Notes under the pieces: model-generated | The model's database searches: none | The model's input: only the letters and a program-made list of their open reading frames with translations | Told to the model about the DNA's origin: nothing | Assembly (NCBI GenBank): GCA_020061125.1 | Contig: JAGUYV010000469.1 | Coordinates: forward strand, 1-24,320 | From: a bacterium | GTDB taxonomy: Bacteria > UBP15 > UBA6099 > DSWB01 | DNA length: 24,320 nucleotides | Direction: 5' to 3' | Program-made: the position numbers and the translations under genes | In this document: positions 14,616 to 21,024 of the stretch, in pieces | Numbering within the stretch: the first letter of the stretch is position 1 | Layout of the letters: each line of letters begins with the position of its first letter

Positions 14616-15803
14616 CTATAGCACGCGCCGCGCGCCGGGAAGCGCGCGAAGAACCACCGCCAGCACGCTGCACACAGGAACCGCCAGCGCAAACAGCAGA
14701 GCGAATTTCATCAGCGGATGCCACCCCAGGGGCCGCAGCGCCAGGCCCAGAAACACCAGCACGGGCGCATGCACGATATATATGGCGTAAGCGTTTTGCG
14801 AAAGGAACCGCATCACCTGGCCGCCGCCTCCGATCCTTTTTCTGAACAGCCCCGTGAGCCATGCGATCATGCTCACGCACATCACCGGCTCCCACGCGGC
14901 ATAGGCTAACGCTTGCCAGTACGGCCCGCCCAGAAACAGGTCTTCCCTGCCGTCGAGCGCGCCGCCCGCAATCAGAACAACCGGCATGAGCGCCACCAGG
15001 AACGCGGCCGCATAGCCCCAGCGCTTCGACGCGCTTTCGGGATATTTTGCGAACCACTGTCCCCGCCACGCAATAAGCCCGGCGGCGAAGCAGCCGATGT
15101 ACAGCGGGAAGTAGGCGATTTGCAGATTCAACCCGCGCGGGGATTCTCCGACCGGCATCCACAGCCGCACCGCGAACGCGATCAGCCCGCATCCGATGAT
15201 GAACGCCGCCGTTGCCGCCCCGCCCGGAACCGCGGGCGCACGGTCCGATGCGGCTCCGCGTCCCCTGCCAAAGGCGCGCACGGCCAGATACGCCATTGTG
15301 AAAATCAGCAGCGCCAGCAGAAACCACAGCGGCCCCGTGCCGTACTGCGCCCGGAGGCGCGCATAATCGTTGAGGTAATCGAGCAGAAAACCGCCGAACC
15401 CGCCCTCGTATCCCCGGAACCTCGACGCCAGGGTCCACAACAGGAGCGGGTGCACAAGAATGTCGAACGCCACGATGGGAACGCCCAGCCGGATCAGCCG
15501 GTCGCGCAGGAACGCGCCCGCGCCTTTGCGGTCAACCGACGCCACTGTGAAATACGCGGAAATCATAAAGAAGAACGACATGAAGTACGCCTGGTTCACG
15601 CCGCAGAAAATGCCGGACACCACCACTGTGAGCGTGTCCTGCCGCCCCTCGATGTAATACCAGCCGCCCGTGCCCGAGTAGGTGATGATGGCGTGGTGCG
15701 CCACCACAAGGAGCGTGAGGAACACGCGCAGGCTGTCAATGAAAACCGTGCGCCCGCCGGGCGCGGTTTTGGCTCTTTTCCGCATCATGCAGGTATTATA
15801 CAT
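14616..15803 (-). CDS. Acyltransferase family 3 membrane protein
   Basis: Up to 395 residues with about ten hydrophobic segments and the PF01757 (acyltransferase 3) pattern. The first helix contains FIDSLRVFLTLLVVAHHA, with the conserved Arg26 and His36-His37, then YFMSFFFMISAYF, a LIRLGVP loop and a late SQNAYAIYIVHAPVLVFL segment. Family members (OafA, MdoC/OpgC and relatives) transfer acetyl or succinyl groups to sugars at the inner membrane. The layout with the YIVHAP motif is nearest to the OpgC/MdoC branch, but the acceptor is unknown. ATG 15803 and the ATGs at 15788 and 15785 are all in frame and none has a ribosome-binding site; a TATAAT lies between them. It is divergent from the CmcI-like gene. 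Confidence 0.88.
   Translation of the reverse strand: MYNTCMMRKRAKTAPGGRTVFIDSLRVFLTLLVVAHHAIITYSGTGGWYYIEGRQDTLTVVVSGIFCGVNQAYFMSFFFMISAYFTVASVDRKGAGAFLRDRLIRLGVPIVAFDILVHPLLLWTLASRFRGYEGGFGGFLLDYLNDYARLRAQYGTGPLWFLLALLIFTMAYLAVRAFGRGRGAASDRAPAVPGGAATAAFIIGCGLIAFAVRLWMPVGESPRGLNLQIAYFPLYIGCFAAGLIAWRGQWFAKYPESASKRWGYAAAFLVALMPVVLIAGGALDGREDLFLGGPYWQALAYAAWEPVMCVSMIAWLTGLFRKRIGGGGQVMRFLSQNAYAIYIVHAPVLVFLGLALRPLGWHPLMKFALLFALAVPVCSVLAVVLRALPGARRVL
15795..15800 (-). promoter_or_regulatory. -10 element (TATAAT) inside the possible 5' end of the acyltransferase gene
   Basis: A perfect TATAAT on the minus strand overlaps the first codons if ATG 15803 is used. If this is the real -10, transcription would start at about 15788, at the in-frame ATG, giving a leaderless message. 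The -35 is weak (TTTACT with a 15-base spacer). Confidence 0.3.
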
Positions 15804-15828
15804 CGTGTTGAGAAAAGTAAAGCCTTAC

Positions 15829-15842
15829 GCGCCGTCCGGCGC
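15829..15842. repeat. GC-rich inverted repeat between divergent starts
   Basis: GCGCCG-TC-CGGCGC, a perfect 6-bp dyad between the two divergent -10 elements. Possible shared operator. Confidence 0.35.
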
Positions 15843-15847
15843 TGTGT

Positions 15848-15853
15848 TATGAT
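15848..15853 (+). promoter_or_regulatory. Probable -10 element of the CmcI-like gene
   Basis: TATGAT (5 of 6), with a start point expected near 15860, about 27 bases before the GTG. The -35 (TTACGC at 17 bases) is poor. Confidence 0.35.
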
Positions 15854-15886
15854 CGGCCCAATGCTAATACTCGGAGGCCGCTTCCA

Positions 15887-16561
15887 GTGCAATTTCCATT
15901 GGATGACAGGGCGCAAGCGATTTCTGACGCATTTCATGCCATGTACTATCACAAGCCGCTGGACCGCGCGGACGGCCGGGCCTGGGAAAACACCCGCTGG
16001 CTCGGCATGAAAGTTCACAAGAATCCATTGGATTTGTGGAACTATCAGGAAATCCTCGTCGAGACCCAGCCCCAGGTGATCATCGAGACGGGCGTATGCG
16101 ATGGGGGCAGCATTCTTTATCTGGCAACCATAGGCAGCCTTATCGGCATCCGGACGGTTATCGGCATAGATATTGAGATTCGAGAATCCACCGCGCCCCT
16201 GAAAAGACTCAACAATGTTGCGCTTATAGAGGGAAGCTCCACGGATCCGGGAGTTCTTGAGCGTGTGCGTGAAATTGTCGCGGGCAGACCCGCGACTGTG
16301 ATTCTGGACTCGGACCACGCCCGCGATCATGTCCTGAACGAGTTGCGTCTGTATGGCGAATTCGTGCCGGTTGGCGGCTATATGATTGTGGAGGACTCGA
16401 ATGTCAACGGCCATCCAGTGCTGCCGGATCACGGTCCCGGACCGTTCGATGCGGTTCACGATTTTCTTTCGGAAAATGATCACTTTGAAATTGATGCGTT
16501 CCGGTGCGGCAAGTTCCACATGACCTTCAATCCTGACGGATATCTGAAGCGGGTCAAATGA
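15887..16561 (+). CDS. CmcI / rhamnosyl O-methyltransferase family protein
   Basis: 224-residue SAM-dependent enzyme of the PF04989 family (cephalosporin hydroxylase CmcI and mycobacterial rhamnosyl O-methyltransferases). The SAM-binding loop is IIETGVCDGGS (65-75). The acidic residue after strand 2 is D95 in GIDIEI, with GSSTDP following, and the metal/acceptor region is DSDHARDHV (141-149) plus MIVEDSN (166-172). GTG 15887 is the start: GGAGG lies 9 bases upstream and no ATG fits. The first residues, with the WLGMKVHKNPLDLWNYQEIL segment, are also typical. In bacteria outside antibiotic producers this family usually methylates surface sugars. That fits the divergent acyltransferase, but the substrate is inference. 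A bidirectional terminator follows. Confidence 0.9.
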   Translation: MQFPLDDRAQAISDAFHAMYYHKPLDRADGRAWENTRWLGMKVHKNPLDLWNYQEILVETQPQVIIETGVCDGGSILYLATIGSLIGIRTVIGIDIEIRESTAPLKRLNNVALIEGSSTDPGVLERVREIVAGRPATVILDSDHARDHVLNELRLYGEFVPVGGYMIVEDSNVNGHPVLPDHGPGPFDAVHDFLSENDHFEIDAFRCGKFHMTFNPDGYLKRVK

Positions 16562-16574
16562 TCTTATGGAGGAT

Positions 16575-16613
16575 AAAAAGCCGCCGGGCTGAAAATCTCC
16601 CGGCGGCCGTTTT
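16575..16613. terminator. Bidirectional intrinsic terminator
   Basis: GCCGCCGGG (16580-16588) and CCCGGCGGC (16599-16607) form a perfect 9-bp stem with a 10-base loop. TTTT follows on the plus strand, and AAAAA at 16575-16579 gives TTTTT on the minus strand. It serves both convergent genes. Confidence 0.9.
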
Positions 16614-16630
16614 GGCGTTATTTGAGCGGC

Positions 16631-17848
16631 TTACTTTCTGGTTCTTCCCCACACGGCGTAAAGCGGGTCGGACTGCCACACTTTGCCGATATAGCGGTCG
16701 TTGGGATCCCAGGCGCGGGGCCAGTTGCGCTCGCTCCAGGTGTGCAGGCGCTCGAACCGGCCCGAATCCAGGAAATAGTCCAGCACCAGGCCCGGGCGCT
16801 CGAACTCGTGCAGCTCGGTCCAGATGCGCACGGCCTTGGCCGGGAACCAGCGATTGGAGAATGTGACGATGAACGCCCCGCCGGGCCGCAGCACGCGCGC
16901 CGCTTCACGGAACACCTCATGCGGCTGCGTGAGGTATTCCACGGACATGTTGCAGACCACTGCGTCGAAGCGGTTGTCGTCGAACGGCAGCTCGGGCCGC
17001 TCGTTGAGGTCGTGCGTCACATGCGCCGAGAGCTTGCGGTTGGCGCGCAGTTCCTGCTCGTTCATGCCCAGGCCCACGAGTTCCTTGAGATACAGCTCTT
17101 CGGGGATGTGGGTGTGCGAGCCGCTCATGAGGTCGAGCACCTGCGTATGCGGATGCAGGAGGCCGGAGAGCAGATGCGCGAGGTTGTCCTGCGCCTGCTT
17201 GTCAATGTGCGCGGTGATGCGCGGTTCTTTGTAGAAAACCTGGTCCTGGGACTCGTCCGCGCGGCGGAACGGGTCGTCGGAGTAGAAATCCGTGGGCGCG
17301 CCATGCCAGCGGGCCTGGAATCCGGGGCCGCTGGTGAGCAGGTCTCCGTGGAGCTTGCTTTCGCCTCCCGGTTCGCGATGCTTTTCGGCAACCTTTAATA
17401 CATGCGCCTTGATGTTCAGATGCCTGTCCGCGAGCGGGTGGTTGAAGTCCGCGGTGATGCCGCCGGTGCTGATCTCGCCCACGCGGAACGGGGTGAGGTC
17501 CTGGGGCATGGCGCCTGTAGTGCGCGCAAGAAGACCCGCGGGATAGATGCGGCCCCTGCGCGGTTCCAGGGCGCGGCCCTGCACCTCGCGCCGCTCGAAC
17601 CCACCTGGCGGCGCCTGTATGACCTTGCGGTCCTGCAGCGCGGGCACGGCTTCTCCGGGCGCATAGTCGAAGTTGAGCATGTCGCCCTCGCCTTTGCCGT
17701 ACAGCGCTTCTCCCATGTAGCGCGGAAATGTATCCCGCCAAATGTTCACACGGTGGCCGTAAAGCAGCTCCGTGTGCTCGGCCTCATCGCTCTCCCAGTG
17801 CATTTCAAAGAGGATGCTGGCCACTTTTCCGTCGTCAATTTTCAACAT
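16631..17848 (-). CDS. Fusion of an FKBP/SlyD-like prolyl isomerase domain and a SAM methyltransferase
   Basis: 405 residues in two parts. The N-terminal part (about 1-155) resembles SlyD-type FKBPs: it opens DDGKVASILFEMHWES, has LLYGHRV and MGEALYGKGEGDMLNFDYAPGEAV, and ends GGITADFNHPLADRHLNIKAHVLKV, the signature final strands of the FKBP fold. The C-terminal part (about 205-405) is a class I methyltransferase of a Methyltransf_11 subfamily. Its motif I is VLDLMSGSHTHIP (237-249) in place of the usual VLDLGCGTG, then DLNERPELPFDDNRFDAVVCNMSVEYL, VLRPGGAFIVTFSNR and the ending DPLYAVWGRTRK. GGGAGG is 9 bases from the ATG. There is no signal peptide, so it is cytoplasmic. It follows a thioredoxin-like gene by 81 bases on the same strand. 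The substrate is unknown. Confidence 0.85.
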   Translation of the reverse strand: MLKIDDGKVASILFEMHWESDEAEHTELLYGHRVNIWRDTFPRYMGEALYGKGEGDMLNFDYAPGEAVPALQDRKVIQAPPGGFERREVQGRALEPRRGRIYPAGLLARTTGAMPQDLTPFRVGEISTGGITADFNHPLADRHLNIKAHVLKVAEKHREPGGESKLHGDLLTSGPGFQARWHGAPTDFYSDDPFRRADESQDQVFYKEPRITAHIDKQAQDNLAHLLSGLLHPHTQVLDLMSGSHTHIPEELYLKELVGLGMNEQELRANRKLSAHVTHDLNERPELPFDDNRFDAVVCNMSVEYLTQPHEVFREAARVLRPGGAFIVTFSNRWFPAKAVRIWTELHEFERPGLVLDYFLDSGRFERLHTWSERNWPRAWDPNDRYIGKVWQSDPLYAVWGRTRK

Positions 17849-17908
17849 GAATCATTCCTCCCGTGTGCGAAGTTTTGAAAGCCGGAGCCGAAAAGGGGGA
17901 GGGCTTTG

Positions 17909-17924
17909 CGCCGCGGACGCGGCG
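17909..17924. repeat. GC-rich hairpin between the thioredoxin-like and fusion genes
   Basis: CGCCGCG-GA-CGCGGCG, a perfect 7-bp stem just past the thioredoxin-like stop. No T-run follows in the direction of transcription, so it is probably an mRNA processing or attenuating stem rather than a full terminator. Confidence 0.35.
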
Positions 17925-17929
17925 GCGTC

Positions 17930-18484
17930 TCACGGTTTCCACTTGATGGAGCAGCCCATGGAGTGCTTGAAAGCCTGCGGGGGCTGCTTGCCGGCCAGAA
18001 GATGGTCAAGGGCCTCGGCCATGTCATTGTGCGTGGCCGCTTCGCCAAGCTGCAGGGCATCGTCAATCCGGCCCTGATAAACCAGCCTGCGGGACTGGTC
18101 GAACAGGAACGGATCGGGCGTGCACACAGCGCCGTAGTCGCGCGCCGCGGTCTGGTCCGGGTCGTGCAGATACGGGAAGTTGAGGCCCTGGGACTGCGCG
18201 AACGCGATCATGTTCTCGAAACTGTCGTCGGGATAATTTTTTGCGTCGTTGGAATTTATGCCCACGATGCGCAGGCCCCTGTCCAGATAATGCGCCTGCA
18301 ATTTGATGAGGGTCTGGATTTTCTGTTTCACATACGGGCAGTGGTTGCACATGAAGACCACGAGCAGATAAGGATAAGCGCTGAAATCCGCCAGCGCGTA
18401 AGTGCGGCCGTCAATGCCCATAAGTTTGAAATCCGGTGCAGGTCCGCCGGTTTTGATTTTCTTTTCGGATTGCATAAGAGCCAT
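17930..18484 (-). CDS. Thioredoxin-fold protein with a CNHCPYVK active site
   Basis: 184-residue member of the AhpC/TSA-thioredoxin superfamily. The sequence PAPDFKLMGIDGRTYALADF leads into LVVFMCNHCPYVK with redox pair C46 and C49. It then has GINSNDAKNYPDDSFENM and a GAVCTPDPFLFD segment containing the cis-Pro (TPDPF). The FMCNHCPYVK form defines a common bacterial family of cytoplasmic thioredoxin-like proteins whose partners are not established. There is no signal peptide or membrane anchor. GAGG lies 7 bases before the ATG. It is the first gene of a two-gene minus-strand unit with the FKBP-methyltransferase fusion, which suggests protein folding or redox quality control; that link is inference. 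No clear promoter was found upstream. Confidence 0.9.
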   Translation of the reverse strand: MALMQSEKKIKTGGPAPDFKLMGIDGRTYALADFSAYPYLLVVFMCNHCPYVKQKIQTLIKLQAHYLDRGLRIVGINSNDAKNYPDDSFENMIAFAQSQGLNFPYLHDPDQTAARDYGAVCTPDPFLFDQSRRLVYQGRIDDALQLGEAATHNDMAEALDHLLAGKQPPQAFKHSMGCSIKWKP

Positions 18485-18597
18485 GATTGCACCTCACGCG
18501 GCATTCGTAAAATTCATTAAACATAGAACAGGCGCTTTGCCGCGGGGGTTCCAATCGTCGAGGAATCTCTGGCGCCGCAAACCCATGATAAAAACAT

Positions 18598-18626
18598 TTG
18601 AAAATGGAGCGGACACGCGGTATGTT
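18598..18626 (+). promoter_or_regulatory. Sigma70-type promoter for the TonB-dependent receptor
   Basis: TTGAAA (18598-18603), exactly 17 bases, TATGTT (18621-18626); matches of 5 and 4 of 6. The start near 18633 leaves a leader of about 120 bases that holds an inverted repeat. No clear Fur box was found. Confidence 0.55.
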
Positions 18627-18677
18627 TTGAGCGACATAACGAATCCGCGCCCGCACATGGCGCTGACCATAATAGAG

Positions 18678-18721
18678 CCTTGCACGCATTGCCGCGCTGA
18701 CTGTCCGGACTCGATGCAAGG
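18678..18721 (+). promoter_or_regulatory. Leader stem-loop upstream of the TonB-dependent receptor
   Basis: CCTTGCA (18678-18684) and TGCAAGG (18715-18721) are exact complements enclosing 30 bases that include a GTCCGGAC palindrome. The stem ends about 18 bases before the GGGAGGAG ribosome-binding site. It does not match the cobalamin, TPP or c-di-GMP riboswitch motifs I know. It could be a protein- or small-RNA-controlled leader. Confidence 0.35.
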
Positions 18722-18751
18722 AAAAACACAGAGTATCCAGGGAGGAGATTT

Positions 18752-20830
18752 ATGAGAAGGGTGAGCATGTACCTGCAAATGGCGGCTCTGCTGTGCGCGG
18801 CGCTGACAACCCCGTGCTTTGCGCAGAGCGCTCCCGAGGAAGAAGCCATTGACCTCGGGGAAATCACCATCACGGCAACCAAGAAACCCGAAAAAGTGGA
18901 AAATGTCAGCGAATCCGTGGAAGTCATCACCAAGGATCAGATTGCCGCCATGCCCGTGACCAATGTTGACGAGTTGATTGGCATGTTTGCGGGCGCGGTT
19001 TCGACGCGTGACGACGGCAACAGCGACGCCAGGGGCGGGCTGATGCTGCGCGGCCAGGACACCGGCTCGGGCCGCGTGCTGGTGCTCGTGGACGGCATGA
19101 TTCTCAACAACGGCGATTCCGGCACTGCGAATTTCAACACCGTGGACATTGACAATGTCGAGCGCATCGAAGTGATCCGCGGCGCGTCGTCGGTCATGCA
19201 CGGCACCAACGGCATGGGCGGCATCGTGAACATCATCACCAAGGCCCCGGACACCGGCGAGTGGAAGGCCAAGACCAACCTGAAAGCCGGCGGAAGGAAC
19301 ACTTACACGCAAAAACTATTCCTCGAAGGCGGCCTGTCGCGCAATCTGGCCCTGTCCTTTTCCGCGTCAAACAAACGCTCGGGTTCTTTTAACAGCGAAT
19401 TCCCCGAAGACCGCGACGCCGGAAATCAGGACCCGGAAAACACCACCATCGAGGAGCGCCGCTATTTCGTGAAAGCCGAGCAGTTCCTGGGAAGCGCCGA
19501 CACCTCGCTGACTTATTCCGTGGGCGTCTACGATGACGAGCGCCACCGCGGCGAAGCGTTCAATCTCACGAACAATCCCAACGGCTCCATGTGGAGTTTC
19601 GACACCCAGAGATATCAGATTGATTTCAGCAACCCCGGAGAGCGCTTCTCGGCGCGCGCATCCCTGGGCTACAACCTCGAAAAATACGAAAGCCTTTCCG
19701 AAAGACTGCGCAACAACCGATACACGCACTGGATCGTCAGCTCCGACAGGCTCAACTACGGTCTGGACGGAAGCATGGCCTGGACCGGCGACCGGCACGA
19801 TGTAACCGTGGGCGCGGGCTACTCCGTGGCCTCGCAGGACGCCAAGGACGACTATCAGTGGAACAACGACACGGATGTGCGCACTGATCCCACATTCGAC
19901 GCTTTCAACAAGGGCGATCTCGAAACCCTGTTCGCCTATGTCCACGACACGGTCGCGCTCACGGACGCCGCGGACCTTCAGATGGGCCTGCGCTTCGACG
20001 ACGCCAAGGTCAAGGACGCGTCCTACAATCTGTCCGGCTCCACCACGGTTGTGGCCCTCAATGGAAAAGGCTGGGACCATGTCAGCCCCAAGCTGGGCCT
20101 GATTCTGCACACGGGGCAGAACTCCCGCGTGCGCGTGCAATACAACCACGCGTTTCACGCGCCGAATCTGGAAAGCATGACGCTCAACATGCAGAGGGGC
20201 GGCTCTTTCTGGAACTCGAACCCGGACCTCAAGCCCGAAAAATCCGACTCCTACGAAATCGGGTTCGAGCACAACGGCAAAGGCTGGAAACACAGCATCA
20301 GCGCTTATTACAGCAAGGCCAAGGACTATATTGACATCATGGACTGCACCACGGCCATGGGCTGCAACATAGGCGATCGCAAGTACATGAATGTGGGCCA
20401 GGTGGATTTCAAGGGCCTGGAATTCGAGATGTCCCGGAAAGTGAATCCCAACACGCTCGTGTATTTCAACGCTTCCTACACCGATACCGAAGTCAAGGAT
20501 TATCCGTCCGACACGACCCTGGTGGGCAAGCGCCTGGCCTCGGTCCCGGAATTCACCGGCAATCTGGGCTGCACCTACGGCCGCCCGAACGACGAGAGCC
20601 TGGGCCTGAACCTGCGCTACACGGGCCTGGCCTACGACGACAACGCGAACACCGTGCCCCAGAAGGCTTACTACACCGCGGATGTCAGAGCCTCCAAATG
20701 GGTCTCCAAAACCGACGCCGTGGAACTGCAGATCAACAACATTTTCAAACCTATCCGCCTGGCCGGCAGCAGCAGCGACTACCGCCTGCCCGGCGTGGTC
20801 TTGACTCTCGGCTACACAAGGCTGTACTGA
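18752..20830 (+). CDS. TonB-dependent outer-membrane receptor
   Basis: 692 residues. A signal peptide ends near CFA|QS (about residue 24). It is followed by a TonB-box-like EITITATK (37-44). A plug domain (about 48-160) contains ESVEVITKDQIAAMP, LMLRGQDTGSGRVLVLVDG and VERIEVIRGASSVMHGTNGMGGIVNIITK, the standard plug signatures. A 22-strand-type beta-barrel follows with HAFHAPNLESMTLN, NPDLKPEKSDSYEIGFEH and the terminal strand VVLTLGYTRLY, ending in an aromatic. The plug features resemble siderophore/cobalamin receptors, but the ligand cannot be assigned. A pair of Cys (MDCTTAMGC) lies in a predicted surface loop. GGGAGGAG precedes the ATG. The next gene is a periplasmic diheme protein. No TonB, ExbBD or ABC importer is in the window. 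Confidence 0.95.
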   Translation: MRRVSMYLQMAALLCAALTTPCFAQSAPEEEAIDLGEITITATKKPEKVENVSESVEVITKDQIAAMPVTNVDELIGMFAGAVSTRDDGNSDARGGLMLRGQDTGSGRVLVLVDGMILNNGDSGTANFNTVDIDNVERIEVIRGASSVMHGTNGMGGIVNIITKAPDTGEWKAKTNLKAGGRNTYTQKLFLEGGLSRNLALSFSASNKRSGSFNSEFPEDRDAGNQDPENTTIEERRYFVKAEQFLGSADTSLTYSVGVYDDERHRGEAFNLTNNPNGSMWSFDTQRYQIDFSNPGERFSARASLGYNLEKYESLSERLRNNRYTHWIVSSDRLNYGLDGSMAWTGDRHDVTVGAGYSVASQDAKDDYQWNNDTDVRTDPTFDAFNKGDLETLFAYVHDTVALTDAADLQMGLRFDDAKVKDASYNLSGSTTVVALNGKGWDHVSPKLGLILHTGQNSRVRVQYNHAFHAPNLESMTLNMQRGGSFWNSNPDLKPEKSDSYEIGFEHNGKGWKHSISAYYSKAKDYIDIMDCTTAMGCNIGDRKYMNVGQVDFKGLEFEMSRKVNPNTLVYFNASYTDTEVKDYPSDTTLVGKRLASVPEFTGNLGCTYGRPNDESLGLNLRYTGLAYDDNANTVPQKAYYTADVRASKWVSKTDAVELQINNIFKPIRLAGSSSDYRLPGVVLTLGYTRLY

Positions 20831-20863
20831 AGGAGCACCGACCGGAACTGTTTCATTGTCTGC

Positions 20864-20909
20864 TTCCAGAGGAACCGGATGTGCGGTATAATGGAACCAC
20901 ACCATCCGG
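20864..20909 (+). promoter_or_regulatory. Promoter with flanking inverted repeat between receptor and diheme genes
   Basis: A perfect TATAAT (20887-20892) with a weak -35 (TTCCAG at 20864-20869, 17-base spacer). CCGGATG (20875-20881) and CATCCGG (20903-20909) form an exact inverted repeat centred on the -10, as an operator would. The start would be near 20899. Two terminator hairpins follow before the next gene. Confidence 0.5.
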
Positions 20910-20911
20910 AA

Positions 20912-20940
20912 ACTCTGACCGTAATGCGGTTAGTGTTTTT
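20912..20940 (+). terminator. First leader hairpin with T-run
   Basis: ACTCTGACCG-TAATG-CGGTTAGTGT pairs over 10 positions with one T.T mismatch and one G.U, followed by TTTT. It is terminator-like and sits immediately after the promoter at 20887. Confidence 0.5.
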
Positions 20941-20948
20941 CTCATCGG

Positions 20949-20981
20949 GGGGAACGGGTTGCGCTGCCCGTTCCCCTTTTT
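20949..20981 (+). terminator. Strong intrinsic terminator upstream of the diheme gene
   Basis: GGGGAACGGG (20949-20958) and CCCGTTCCCC (20967-20976), a perfect 10-bp stem with an 8-base loop and five Ts. It ends transcription from the receptor gene. It also lies downstream of the only visible promoter for the diheme gene, so it may act as an attenuator. Confidence 0.9.
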
Positions 20982-21024
20982 CTTCGAACCCGCCTGAATC
21001 TGTGCATGAAAGGAAAATCTTATC

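Noticed and set aside
18485-18751. Cobalamin riboswitch before the TonB-dependent receptor
   Set aside because: The conserved B12-box and core sequences are missing and the leader is too short.
19367-20905. A 512-codon open frame on the minus strand
   Set aside because: It lies antisense to the TonB-dependent receptor, whose signal peptide, plug and barrel motifs are clear. The antisense product is His/Val-rich with no recognisable domain, an expected by-product of G+C-rich codon use.
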